From Engraulis encrasicolus (taxonomy: Eukaryota; Chordata; Actinopteri; Clupeiformes; Engraulidae), in NCBI RefSeq assembly GCF_034702125.1, contig NC_085876.1:22491129-22555128 (forward strand): 64,000 bases of DNA, read 5' to 3'. Numbering within the stretch: position 1 is the stretch's first letter; every line of letters starts with the position of its first letter. The notes beneath the pieces are model-generated. The model searched no databases, had not been told where the DNA came from, and saw only the letters and a list, made by a program, of their open reading frames with translations. Made by a program: the position numbers and the translations under genes. Below, in pieces: positions 1 to 12,132 of the stretch.

Positions 1-877
<877 letters not shown>

Positions 878-1309
878 TATATAGACCTAGGCCTAACTAG
901 ATTTGTTGCAATACAGATTCATTTTCTATAGCCAGAAGTGTTCCGTTGGACTGACGAAACCGAACACGATCAAGTTTGCAACTTCTTTCCCTCATGCGCT
1001 GTCCGTCAGCACCACCTGTCATCAGACGTCCGATTAGCTTTCATTACGTGCTGAGGGAAAAACTCTCGCCATTAGGCCCATGTGCTGTTGCACTGTTGTG
1101 AGGGATATCACCAAATAATTTAGATAAAAGTCAGAACATTATTTTGGCAATCTGTTCAGTCTGTTCATTTAAGTTTTTGGGTGCTCTTGGATATCGGGGA
1201 TCAGTTCATGTAGAGAGAAGAGTTCATCCAGGCACTCCAAAATAAGGTGTCCAAACGGGAAGTTACATTAAAAAGCCTTTAATGGTACTGGGCTGGGGTT
1301 ACATTAAAA

Positions 1310-1349
1310 AGCCGACATGTTTCGACCTCACCAGGTCTTCATCAGGGCT
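1310..1349 (-). ncRNA. Hammerhead-ribozyme-like motif in Penelope-like element (left copy)
   Basis: On the minus strand the order is AGCC (1349-1346), CTGATGA (1345-1339), a hairpin GACC/GGTC, GAAA, a short AC/GT stem, GUC (1316-1314) and GGCT (1313-1310). This matches a type I hammerhead with open stem I (AGCC/GGCU, 4 bp), a 4-bp stem II and a very short stem III; predicted cleavage is after GUC at 1314. There is one extra A between the CUGAUGA core and stem II, so activity is uncertain. Penelope-like elements are known to carry hammerhead motifs in their terminal regions, and this one lies 3' of the endonuclease reading frame, as expected. Confidence 0.6.
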
Positions 1350-1612
1350 ACGTTCACCATTGAAAAGAAAGGCCTCCCTTAAATAGTGACATCACCACAT
1401 GTGACCCATTACGCACTAAACACATTTGCGCACACCAGAGAAAACAAAGATTAAAAATAGCCTGGGGTAATAAGTGATGCCACAGAAAAAAATGACCAGA
1501 AGTACAAATAAGCATCACAAAAAACAAGTAAAATCAATATCCTCATTTAGACCAGGATAGCGCATGGCATCCAGTTGGTGTATCCAAAAAGTCTGCCTCT
1601 GATTAAGTCTTT

Positions 1613-2611
1613 TTAGCCTGTCCCCACCCCTCGGAAGAGGTTTGATATGCTCGACGCCCTGTATGCGCAGCAGAGAATCATTTTTACCATGGTATATTCA
1701 TTGAAATGTTTCGCCATGGGATAGTCAAAATTGCCCACTCTGATAGCATACAGGTATTTATGTTCTGCTAGCCTATCTCGCATGCGCCTTTTTGTGCGTC
1801 CGATATAAAACAACCCTTCAGCGCAAGGACAAGTTAGGCGGTATATGACAAATGTAGAATTGCAATTAATGAAATCTCTCTGTCCGTATTCTCTCGTGGT
1901 TTTAGTATCCACAAAAGATTTGGCTTGTGTAACATTTGGGCAGTGAGGGCAGTTCATACATCTATAGGTGCCAATAGGTTTACGCAGCCAGGTTTCTCTC
2001 TTTTTCACCTGTAGGTGAGAGCGCATTAATTTATCTCCTAGGCTGGGTGCACTCTTTAAAGACACCATGGGTGGTTCTGGGAACACCTCACGTAGTTGCG
2101 CATCACTTTCAATAATGGACCAATTGTTCTTAATAATTTGCCTGATCCGCGTCGCTTGTGTACTATATGTCGTAAACAAAAAAAGGACGAGACTGCTGGT
2201 GGCGATGATGTTTCTTTTTGGTCAATAACGTGTTGCGTTGAAGGGAGCGCGCTTCACTGTATGCGTTTTGGATGGCTTTAGGGTGATAGGCTCTATCACT
2301 GAATCTTTTCTCCATCAGCTCGGCCTGCTCGTGAAAATCATTTTCGAAATCACAGATACGCCTAATCTCTGGAATTGGCCGTGTGGAATATTTCTAATGA
2401 GATGCGGGGGATGGAATGAATCCGCTCTCAGAATGGTGTTCCGAGAGGTCGCCTTTCTGAATAAGGTGGTGTGCAGCTGTCCCTCCGCGTCTTTATATAT
2501 CGTCAAATCCAGAAAGTGAATATTAGTTAATGAATATTCCAAGGAAGCCACCCAAAACGCATACAGTGAAGCGCGCTCCCTACAACGCAACACGTTATTG
2601 ACCAAAAACAA
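1613..2611 (-). pseudogene. Penelope-like element RT end plus GIY-YIG endonuclease, broken
   Basis: Reading right to left, 2611-2315 encodes the C-terminal part of a Penelope-type reverse transcriptase (IHFLDLTIYKD, LHTTLFRKATSRNT, FHPPHLIRNIPHGQF). A frame disruption follows near 2315-2180. Then 2179-1613 encodes the linker with a Cys-rich CMNCPHC segment and the GIY-YIG nuclease core (LFYIGRTKRRMRDRLAEH). Just after that core the frame carries small insertions compared with the right-hand copy. The RT is 5'-truncated, so this copy cannot encode a complete enzyme. Homology with the plus-strand copy at 2541-3002 is obvious at protein level. The RT-endonuclease order is diagnostic for the endonuclease-bearing Penelope-like elements. 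Confidence 0.82.
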
Positions 2612-3002
2612 ACATCATCGCCAGCAGCAGTCCCGTCCTTTTTTTGTTACGACAGTTCATAGATGTATGAACTGCCCCCACTGTCCAAATGTTACACAAG
2701 CCAAATCATTTGTGGATACTAAAACCACGAATGAATATGGACAGAGAGATTTCATTAATTGCAATTCTACATTTGTCATATACCGCCTAACTTGTCCTCG
2801 CCGCGCTGAAGGGTTCTTTTATATCGGGCGCACAAAAAGGCGCATGCGAGATAGGCTAGCAGAACATAAATATGGTATCAGAGTGGGCAATTTTGACTAT
2901 CCCATGGCGAAACATATGAATACCATGGTAAAAATGATTCTCTGCTGCGCATACAGGGCGTCGAGCATATCAAACCTCTTCCGAGGGGTGGGGACAGGCT
3001 AA
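2541..3002 (+). pseudogene. Penelope-like element GIY-YIG endonuclease, second (plus-strand) copy
   Basis: The plus-strand copy starts at the head-to-head junction near 2541 and is open from 2598 to 3002. It keeps the CMNCPHC zinc-binding-like segment and the FYIGRTKRRMRDRLAEH nuclease core, ending in the same FRGVGTG tail as the left copy. About 200 nt of linker present in the left copy are missing here. No reverse transcriptase precedes it on this strand, so it is a 5'-truncated fragment. Confidence 0.8.
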
Positions 3003-3260
3003 AAAGACTTAGGCCTAATCAGAGGCAGACTTTTTGGATACACCAACTGGATGCCATGCGCTATACTGGTCTAAATGAGGATATTGATTTTACTTGTTTT
3101 TTTGTGATTTTTATTTGTACTTCTGGTCATTTTTTCTGTGGCATCACTTATTACCCCAGGCTATTTTTAATCTTTGTTTTCTATGGTGTGCGCAAATGTG
3201 TGTAGTGCGTAATGGGTCACATGTGGTGATGTCACTATTTAAGGGAGGCCTTTCTTTTCA

Positions 3261-3296
3261 ATGATGAAGACCTGGTGAGGTCGAAACATGTCGGCT
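3261..3296 (+). other. Decayed hammerhead motif (right Penelope-like copy)
   Basis: This is the counterpart of the motif at 1310-1349. Stem II, GAAA, GUC and GGCT are kept, but about 15 nt including the 5' strand of stem I are deleted. The core reads ATGATGA instead of CTGATGA. With C3 and stem I gone it should be inactive. Confidence 0.6.
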
Positions 3297-3760
3297 TTTT
3301 AATGTAACCCCAGCCCAGTACCATTAAAGGCTTTTTAATGTAACTTATCGTTTGGGCACCTTATTTTGGAGTGCCTGGATGAACTCTTCTCTCTACATGA
3401 ACTGATCCCCGATATCCAAGAGCACCCAAAAGCTTAAATGAACAGACTGAAGACTGCTTGAGCTTCCAGCCACCTGTGTGCCTTTCATTGCCAAAATAAT
3501 GTTCTGACTTTTATCTAAATTATTTGGTGATATCCCTCACAACAGTGCAACAGCACATAGGCCTAATGGCGGGAGTTTTTCCCTCAGCACGTAATGAAAG
3601 CTAATCGGACGTCTAATGACAGGTGGTGCTGACGGACAGCGCACGAGGGAAAGAAGTTGCAAACTTGATCGTGTTCGGTTTTGTCAGTCCAGCGGAACAC
3701 TTCTGGCTCTAGAAAATGAATCTGTATTGCAACAAATCTAGTTAGGCCTAGGTCTATATA

Positions 3761-4085
3761 GGCTATCCAAGATATTTAATTTAGATATTTAATTTAGTTT
3801 TCACCACCTCGTGAAGTGTTTAGACCTGGCCTATTTAATGTCGCTGTAAATTGGTGTAATGTAGCAGAAAGTGCGAGACATTCGTTGGACTCGTTGCACG
3901 CAACAAGTTGTGAAATTATTTCTTAACGGTTTTAACCGCATCATTCGCGACTCTCGAGCAGTTTGAGAACTGAGAAGAATGAGAGAGAGAGAGGGCAGTG
4001 ACTATACCATGTCACTGAGACTATGTGTGTGTGCTGCGCCTACTGAATCCAAGTGCAGAAAAAACATATCCATATAGATTATTAC
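3761..4085. other. Non-coding stretch without recognised feature
   Basis: I see no coding potential here. A short GA-rich run lies at 3980-3996. The sequence is AT-rich and not obviously related to the neighbouring elements. Confidence 0.4.
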
Positions 4086-4330
4086 ATAATGCACCATCTT
4101 ATTACATTTCCATCAAAAAAAAAAGTTGCGGCCGCATTCCGTAATAAATTTCGCATTTTGTAATAATTTATTACAAGATGAGAAAAAAGTTATTACGAAA
4201 TGCGTTCAAGAAATGTATTACGAAATGCGTAAATTATTACACAATGCGGCGATTGTCACCACATTATGTAATAATTTGTTACATTATTACATATTGCACC
4301 GTTATTACATAATGCGGCGTTACATTTACT
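4086..4330. repeat. Cluster of degenerate ATTAC/GTAAT palindromic motifs
   Basis: About ten imperfect copies of a motif around TTATTACGAAATGCG or its reverse complement (CGCATTTCGTAATAA) occur in both orientations with variable spacing. Examples are near 4138, 4155, 4190, 4215, 4230, 4262 and 4300. The block could fold into many alternative hairpins. It is non-coding; whether it is the body of a MITE or a short satellite cannot be told from one copy. Confidence 0.55.
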
Positions 4331-5027
4331 TTTCAACTTTATTAAGATTGTAGCATGTGGATAGGGGTGGAAAGTAAAGACAGAACAAGGAAATACAGGA
4401 AGAATTTTATCCTGTAAAGAGAGAGGAGGTCTTGAGGAAAAGAAGAGAGAAGTAGATGCAAATATTTATATATATATTATATATATAATAATATATATAT
4501 AATTATAAATAATATAAATAAATAAATAAATAATATATGTATACATATGGTAACACTTTATTTTAGGGATACATCTATTAGCACTAATACATACAATATT
4601 AATGCCTGTGTAAGTAACTTGCAAGGCATGTACTAAGCAAAATCAGACAGTTGTTAGACATTTATTCGCAAATGTCTTGTTCATGCACAATAAGGGATTT
4701 ATTACCAATATAACCTTAGTAAGGACCTAGTAGACCTAGATTTCTATTTATGAGTAAGCAGTAAGGGCCAAAATACAATGTGTATAAGCTCCTGGTAAAC
4801 TGTGTGAACAAACCCTGAACAGTGTGAAAACAGATGTGGAATAAGGGTCCCTATTCTAAAGTGATGCATTGCTCAGCCCAGATTGCTGAGGGCCCCCCGC
4901 ACTACCTAGGGCCCCCACTCTGCCCAGCCCCGTGTAACAACTGTTCTGAACCTGCGTCAGTCTAATGAGAGATGTAGATCTCACTCATTTCACTCAGTGT
5001 AGAAATGTGTAATAGGAAGGGTTATAT

Positions 5028-5616
5028 AGCAAGGATTGGACGTAAACTTCTCAATGACGGTGGGGTGGTGAGATGTCATTTTTTCATACACCAATTAGTT
5101 TTAAATGTAAAAACCGTACAATAAATGCAGAATATAACAATGAGAAATAGTTTGGAAGCGAAACTAAGCTGTTCCTTTGTAATAAATAAGTTAATGTGTG
5201 AGAAACTTAGCTCCAAGAAGTGCAGTGCATGGTGGGTACGCCCTTAGTCAGAAATCCAATGCATGGCCAATGCCGCAATGATAAAAGTTGTGTTGTTACG
5301 TACATGGCAAATTGTTTGGATAGCAACTACATTGCACGAGTGAGGGGAGGAGCTAAGGACGTAGGTAGGCTCAGAGCTGGGTATGTTGTCTGTTGGCCTA
5401 GATTGCGTACCCATCATGCACTGCACTTCTTGAAGCTAATGTTCTCAAACATTAACTTAATTATCACAAAAGAATAGTTTATTTTCGCTTCAAAACTAAT
5501 ATTCTAATGTTCTGCATTTATTTTGGGGGTTTTTACAATTAAAACTCAGTGGTACATGAAAAAAATTAGATCTCACCAACCCACCGCCGTTGACAAGTGT
5601 ACGTTCAATCCTTGCT
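5028..5616. mobile_element. Nested inverted-repeat element
   Basis: Arms of about 210 nt (5028-5238 and 5404-5616) are reverse complements. The outer tips are AGCAAGGATTG and CAATCCTTGCT. The inner arm ends carry GTGCAGTGCATGGTGGGTAC and its partner near 5405. The loop of about 165 nt is non-coding. A related half-copy, with ATGCAATGCACTTCTTAGAG, is present at about 14430-14650. Confidence 0.7.
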
Positions 5617-5617
5617 A

Positions 5618-6083
5618 GTGTAACGGACGCTAACTAGCACAGAGTTGGCGCGGAACGTCAGTAAACCTCCCTCCGATAGCTTCATAGAGTCTCGTGCCAT
5701 TGGGCCGAGAGACTAGTCTCTTGGCCCAGCGGTATCGTACTGTGTCTCCCATTGCTGGACCGTTGTAGTTGACGAGTATGCAGGTTCTATCCCTGAGGGG
5801 GTTGAACAGGTGCAAGATGACCTGGTGCCGTGACCCGGATGGGAGTGAGGTTTAAGGGGGAGAGTGTAACGGAGGCTAACTAGCACAGAGTTGGCGTGGA
5901 ACGTTGGTAAACCTCCCTCCGATAGCTTCATACAGTCTCGTGCCGTTGGGCCGAGAGACTAGTCTCTTGGCCCAGCAGTATCGTACTGTGTCTCCCATTG
6001 CCAGACCGTTGTAGTTGACGAGGATGCAGGTTCGATCCCCGAGGGGGGTGAACAGGTGCAAGATGACCTCCGTCACACTATAT
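5618..6083 (+). repeat. Tandem pair of about 246-bp units with a tRNA-like (Pol III) core
   Basis: Two head-to-tail units start with AGTGTAACGGA/AGAGTGTAACGGAG near 5617 and 5863. Each contains a box A-like TTGGCCCAGC and, about 60 nt later, a box B-like GCAGGTTCGATCCC (second unit near 6025; the first reads GCAGGTTCTATCCC near 5782). The spacing would suit a tRNA with a long variable arm or a tRNA-derived SINE head. I found no clean acceptor stem, so I do not call a functional tRNA. Confidence 0.5.
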
Positions 6084-6606
6084 AAAAGCTCCTGTTACCT
6101 TACCTTCATTAGCTTGAACAAGAGAAAACTGGATGTCTTAACGGAAGGTTTAAGAATTATTTAATATACCCTTACACTTTGCTGATATGGGGGCGCTAGG
6201 TAGTGCGGGCCTGGGTGGTGAGGGGGCCCTAGGTAACGAGGGGGGACTTTGGTAGTGTGGGGGCCCTAAGCCATCTGGGGTGAGCAATGCATCACTTTAG
6301 AATAGGGACCCTTATTCCGCATCTGTTTTCACACTGTTCAGGGTTTGTTCACACAGTGTGTCGGGAGCTTATACACATTGTATTCTGCCACTTACTACTT
6401 ACTACTAAATAGAAATATAGGCTTACTGGTCCTTACTAACGTTATATTAGTAATAAATCCCTAATTGGGCATGAACAAGACATTTGTGAATACATGCTTA
6501 ACAACTGTCTTATTTTGCTTAGTACATGCCTTACAAGTTACTTACACAGGCATTAATATTGTATGTATTAGTGCTAATAGATGTATCCCTAAAATAAAGT
6601 GTTATC

Positions 6607-6965
6607 ATATTTATTTATAGTAATAGGGCCTATATGCCTTTATATTTGTATAGTGTACATTGATAATTAGCACAAGAATATTTTGAGGGGCCACAAAGAC
6701 ATGTGCATATGTTACTCCCAGAATGAAATAGCCTGCTGTCTCAAACAATCTGAGCAGTGCAAGAGTTTTTTCTTGCTCTTGAAATGTGACTGGCTCAGGT
6801 GCAGAGCCTCTGCGTGGGGGGCATGGTCGCGCTCAGCCACAGATTTGACGGACGCAGAGGCTATGCGTCTGAAGCATAAATCAGGCTTAAAAGTGTGGTG
6901 TGTGGTAGTACAGAAATGATTTTAAAAGATTATAAATGTCCAGAGGGAAGATTGTGCAGTAGTAC
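6607..6965. other. Non-coding spacer
   Basis: Apart from short spurious open frames I see nothing here. It joins the inverted-repeat element to the minisatellite that in unit epsilon lies in the intron before B30.2a. The expected B30.2a exon of unit gamma is absent. Confidence 0.4.
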
Positions 6966-7278
6966 AGAGAGTCAACTGTTGTATTCCTGATAGTGTAGTA
7001 TAGAGAGTCATATAACAGTAGTATTCCTGATAGTAGAGAGAGTCATATATAACAGTAGTATTCCTGAGAGTGTAGTATAGAGAGTCATAACAGTAGTATT
7101 CCTGATAGTGTAGTATAGCGTCATATATAAGAGTAGTATTCCTGATAGTGTAGTATAGAGAGTCATATATAACAGTAATATTCCTGATAGTGTAGTATAG
7201 AGAGTCATATATAACAGTAATATTCCTGATATTGTAGTATAGAGAGTCATATGTAACAGTAGTATTCCTGAAAGTGCT
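6966..7278. repeat. Minisatellite, about 40-44-bp unit
   Basis: Seven to eight imperfect head-to-tail copies have the core GTATTCCTGATAGTGTAGTA followed by a variable AGAGAGTCATATATAACA part. The same minisatellite, reverse-complemented, is at 53885-54135 in the matching intron of unit epsilon. It therefore predates the unit duplication. Confidence 0.85.
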
Positions 7279-7385
7279 GTAGAGTCAGGTGGTCTCACAG
7301 GAGAGCAGAGGAGAGTCCAGAGGTGTGTATGTGTGTGCATGTGATTGACCAAGTTGTATGTTTGCTTGTAGGTTTACACTATATA

Positions 7386-7632
<247 letters not shown>

Positions 7633-7634
7633 AC

Positions 7635-10600
7635 TGAATTGAACAATCTCCTGCATTTTCTCCCAGACTCTGAACTTCAAGTTGCCCAAGTGCTTTGCCA
7701 CATTGATCAGAGCTCCTGAAAGCTTCTCTGGATTCTGCAGTGTGCACTGGGCTCTGGAATAACATTCAGGAGTCAGTGCTGCTGTGTGGGTTTGGGTTCA
7801 GAATCACAGACAAGAGAGAGACAGGAGGCACATCACTCACCTTTTCACTGTGCTCTTGTAGTTCTGGAAAGAAACAGAATATTGTTAAAACCACCTTGTT
7901 TTGTGTTTATTCATTTTGTTCATTTTGTGAATAACANTTACAGGGATTAAAGTTTTCCGTCGCTACGACGGAATTCCGTCAACTGGATTTTCGTTTGGAC
8001 GGATTTCCGTCCGTATAATTTATGTCAATTAATTTACAATTTTTACTTTCCAACTGAACTCAAATCGAGAGCACTCCTGGTCATGAGAAGGGGACGAGAG
8101 GTGTGTTTGGTGTAGGCCTACGGATGTATGTGATACAACATTCACTCATCAGTAGCCTAGTTTTGGGTCATCCCCTGTTCTTCCGTGTTCCAAAAAAAAG
8201 TACACGAGCGGTCAACAATTCTGTGGCAGCGCAACGCGAGAGATTAAAAAAAATAAATAGCCAAAATTGTTGCTGATGGCAGAAAAGAAAATAATTGTAA
8301 TACAATGTATAAAGTGCAGTGACGTTTCCATATCATTGCACCTGCCGTGGCAGATATTTAGAAAAAAAAAATGAATAGTTTACTTCGACTGCGTATGATG
8401 TCCTTTTCATGAAGGGTTTGCCTTTTAAGCATTGTGACTCTTACTAGCATTATTCATAGCCCCAATGGGACGACTATGGCAGCTAACTAGGATAGCCTAC
8501 CATGCGTTTCATCCTCAAAATTTAGCGAGTTTGACTGGCTGCGTGTAGAGCTAGTTGTCTTTTTGACAACGGATAATTCACAGTCTCATCTGTACTCAGC
8601 AGATTAACTTTGTTGTTGCCGATATATATATTCAAGAAATAAGTAAAAAAATGGGTTGCATTTGGGTCAAGGATAGGCTATCCCTGGCAGAGCCAATTTA
8701 TGCCACGTCTTGTTCTGGGAAGCAGTGTTCTGATGGGTGGACTCATGGTCGATAAATGCCGTTTCGACGTTTGTTTCACTTTCCAGGCTGGTTACTGTGT
8801 GACGCTATTTCTGCTAACTGGAATAGTGTGCAGCAGCAACAGTTGTGTGTGCGCTTGTTTTTGAGTGGCTCAACGTCTGTGCCCATCTTCTCGGACTATG
8901 CGTTTCGTGAGTTCAGTTAGCCTATTTGCGCACTGCGCACTCAGGACTGATGGGTGGGTTATTTGCCTTGATTCGAGTGGAAAGCTGCGCGATAAGCTTG
9001 GGAAAGTGTGTTACTTTTGTAAACGATAGACGTATGTCTGTGACTGTCGTGTCTGCTGCGTCCTGTCAGCTTGTAGAACACGTGCGCATAGGAAGAATCG
9101 GGGACGTTTTTTAAGTCAATGTTAAGCGTGTGCTTGGCACCGCACATCGAGAAGCAAAAAAGTAGCCAGTAGTTTTCAAAACGGTAGAACACAGAGGTAG
9201 ACATACAGCACTTTACTGTTTGTAAACGTCAACAAGTTATTTGTAACAGGATGAATACTGAAAAAGGCCGAAGGGTGAAAAACATACAAATAATTAAAGC
9301 TAGTTTTCTCCCTCTGATTGCTATGATCAGGGCTTTTTAAATGTCAGAAATACAACTGCAAGCAATGCGCACCAGTGCTTTCACCAGAACAGTGTTTGCC
9401 CATTCTAATGTGAAAGACAAAATATAGCCTACTACTACTACAAAAAAAAAACCCACAATGGGATCACTCACTGTATCAACACATTGCAATTCTAAGTCAA
9501 TAATTCTGTGAGATCAGCTACCATTTTGAAGCAGCATTCATTGTGAATCCATTCTGCATGATGTTGTGAACAATTCATAAACAATGGGTAGAAATAAGAG
9601 GAAATAACCAAAACCTGCCCCAAATTTCAGTTCAATCTTTGCAGTCTGATACAGTATCCATTATCCCTCCATTCTCGGCCAGTTCTAGTCAATCTGGTGA
9701 GCGGCCTAGGCCTGCCCGCCCTCTTTCCTTTTTTTTGTATTTAGAAATTGGCATCTGTAAACATAGCATTGTAGGCCTACATCTGATTGAGCACATCTGA
9801 TCTAGTACCTAGAGGTACACTCATACTGAGTCTATATAGGTCTACTGAGTGTATAATGAATATTCATTGTTCATGTGAAGTGTAAAGATTTATGTTGGTT
9901 GAAGTTCTGATTTTGTGGCACTTTTTGGTATTACTGGCGCCCTCAAGACATAGGCCTATTCTGCTCTAGGCGACTGCCCCGTCTGCCTATGCCGCTGGCT
10001 CTGGCACCATTCCTTGCATGTATGTTTCGTCATGAGGGCAGAGCCTGGCTACATTGGTTTTCGTAGGGTTACGGAGTGATACTCGATCGGGTGCCTAACC
10101 AGTAAAAAAGTTCAGTCAGATTACTTTTTTTTGCTTTAATCCCTGCAGTCATCAATACCATGCTTTTCAACACTCTGTGCCTGACAAAGATACACACATA
10201 CACACATACAGTATGTATATGTGTATTATGTATTATCCTGTTATGTTCTCAGTCTGTGAAGCTATCTTTTGATTTACACGCATAAACACATATTACCGGT
10301 ATGCATTACCCTGTAATATTCGAAGTCTGTGAAGCTATCTGTGAAGGTATCTGTGAAGCTATTTTCTTTTTACTAACAGCTCTGTTCACCACAGTAACTG
10401 ATGGACAAACAAAGAGTGAAAAGGAAGATAGAATCTGTTGGGAGGTTCAGAAAGAAAACATAGCCTACTACTGTATGATTTGATTCAGCAAATCTCATAC
10501 CTGATTTAAAATACCAAAACATTGATTTAATGCAATAGTTTCATACAAGTGTGTGTGATTCATTACAAACAAAAAACCCTGCACTCACGCACAGCCTGAC

Positions 10601-11808
10601 AACCCAGTGTACTTTCTGCATAAAGACAGATAGTGACCTACCTGCAGGAACGTGACATCATCAGCTTCCATCTGCTCCTCTATGGCTCTGATTGATTCTG
10701 AAAGAGATGAGATCTCTCTGCTTAGCTTTTCAATCTTATCCTTCATCATCTGACTCTTCTGCTCCTCTTCCTCCCTCAGTGCAGATATCCTGTCTGCTTC
10801 TTCATCTCGTAGGAACTGGTGAAGCTTCTCAAACTCCTCCTTGATCTGCTTCTCAGTGTTATGAACTTGAGTCTACAAACAAACAAATTAGACACATACT
10901 GTATAAGACAAGACACATAACGGAAATGTGATGACAATTATTCAGTTACATTTTATCTGTAAACCCTCAAATCAACATGACATTTCTTCCTGTACTGATC
11001 CATGTCTCACCTTAATGTGAGCTGTTGTTTGATCACAGAGGAGTTTAACGTCTTCAAATGTCTTCAGCTTCTCCTTTAAGGGATGCAGTTTGATCTTGAG
11101 CTCATCCTGAAAGGGATTAACACTATAAAGGTCACAACATAATGTCAAAATGACATTTGCTAAATGATTACAGGGATTAAGTTACAACACCATGTAATAT
11201 GAATAATTTATCACCTTGCGTACAGGTGCTGCTTCATCTATGGGAATGAAGTTGTGATTTTTATGTTTCTTTGAGTCTCGACAAACCCAGCACACAGTTT
11301 CTTTATCATCTAGACAGAAGGCCTTGAGTTTCTCACTGTGCAGACTGCAGAGCACCTCAGACCCTGCTGAAGCTCTCTGACTCCTCTCCTGTAGGAAGGT
11401 CTCACACAGGTTCCTTAACGCCATGTTGGGTGGAAAAAAATCTTTTGAGCATTTCCTCCTGCAATAGGGACATTCTCTGGATACACCAGCTCTCGACACC
11501 TGTTGCAGCCCGTTTACTTTCACTTTTGATTTGGTGGAATAGCAACCAATCTCAAAGTTTTAACTGTCAATGCATTAATGAAAACATCCTCCATTCATTC
11601 TGCAAGCCATTAAACGAAAGGAAAACATGTATTATTACTATTACTATTACTATTTAAGTAAAAAGTGTCACACACCTGTTCAAGTGTTACGAGTGCCTTC
11701 TGTACCTCAGCCTTCACTTCCTCATTCTCAAAGGAGGGAGAGGGAGAGGGGAAGAGGGAGGGACTCAGACAGGCAGAAGCAGCAGGCACTGTACCGTCTG
11801 GTATTCCA
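7635..11808 (-). pseudogene. TRIM unit gamma: RING-deleted, lacks B30.2
   Basis: Exons on the minus strand: 5' exon 11808-11676, damaged RING/B-box exon ending at 11215, coiled-coil exons 11106-11011 (96 nt) and 10872-10642 (231 nt), 23-nt exon 7863-7841, and 119-nt exon 7753-7635. A deletion joined the upstream intron directly to codon 44 or so of the RING exon (breakpoint near 11480). The first six zinc ligands of the RING are gone and only the CPYC pair remains. The B-box (CSLH, FC, CWVC, KHKNH) and coiled coil are intact. No B30.2 exon follows to the left; minisatellite and transposons are found instead. A 2.2-kb hAT lies in the intron between 10642 and 7863. It cannot encode a normal TRIM ligase. 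Confidence 0.82.
7941..10145. mobile_element. hAT-like element in an intron of unit gamma
   Basis: The tips are perfect 12-bp inverted repeats, CAGGGATTAAAG at 7941 and CTTTAATCCCTG ending at 10145. The CAGGG tip is typical for hAT. The block is absent from the same intron of beta, alpha, delta and epsilon. No transposase frame is recognisable; scattered short frames such as 8926-9114 have no family features. An 8-bp target duplication is not clean, partly because of the N at 7937. Confidence 0.7.
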
Positions 11809-12132
11809 CTGCAGGAGATAGCCAAGCTAACGTAGGTCAGTAACATTAGCAAATCCTTCAAAGCAACTGATTAACGGTTTTGTCAATCTCCTTAAAGTTT
11901 CCAAACATTTGTTGTCACAAGACCCCATTTTGACATTCCACATTTCTGAGGATTTTCACAACAAGAAATAATACATGACTGAGCTACAGTACATAATATA
12001 CAAGGTATTAAACCTATAGACATTTTGTAAAAAATAGTGTTTCAAAGATAATTATGTGATATTAATTAAAATTCACAGTTGAAAAATACTGTCACACTAA
12101 TGTCACAAAGTACAGTAGATCTTTGAAAATAA

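Larger units (their letters stand above)
878..3760. repeat. Large inverted repeat of two head-to-head Penelope-like element copies
   Basis: The sequence from 878 rightwards is repeated in reverse complement ending at 3760. The outermost shared word reads TATATAGACC at 878 and GGTCTATATA at 3751. The left arm is about 878-2283 and the right arm about 2541-3760; 2284-2540 is single copy. Each arm carries the 3' part of a Penelope-like retroelement pointing outward: minus strand on the left, plus strand on the right. The right arm is shorter because of internal deletions, for example the stretch matching about 1970-2190. Such partial inverted copies are typical of Penelope-like insertions; that the whole block came from one event is an inference. 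Confidence 0.8.
4549..6606. mobile_element. Non-autonomous element with roughly 330-bp terminal inverted repeats
   Basis: 4549-4875 is the imperfect reverse complement of 6278-6606. The tips read GGTAACACTTTATTTTAGGG and, inverted, CCCTAAAATAAAGTGTTATC. No transposase is present. The interior holds a second inverted-repeat element (5028-5616) and a duplicated tRNA-like unit (5618-6083). The GGTAACACTTTA tip is shared with the 361-bp MITE at 57386-57746, suggesting related transposition machinery. I could not define a convincing target duplication because the flanks are AT-rich. Superfamily unassigned. Confidence 0.75.

Noticed and set aside
1613..2179. GIY-YIG frame as a homing endonuclease or repair nuclease
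   Set aside because: The linked RT C-terminus and terminal ribozyme motif place it in a Penelope-like retroelement.
6966..7278. Regularly spaced repeat that could suggest a CRISPR array
   Set aside because: The units are contiguous 40-44-bp minisatellite repeats without unique spacers, in a vertebrate intron.
8926..9204. Small frames inside the 7941-10145 element as a possible transposase
   Set aside because: No hAT dimerisation or catalytic motifs and no continuous frame.
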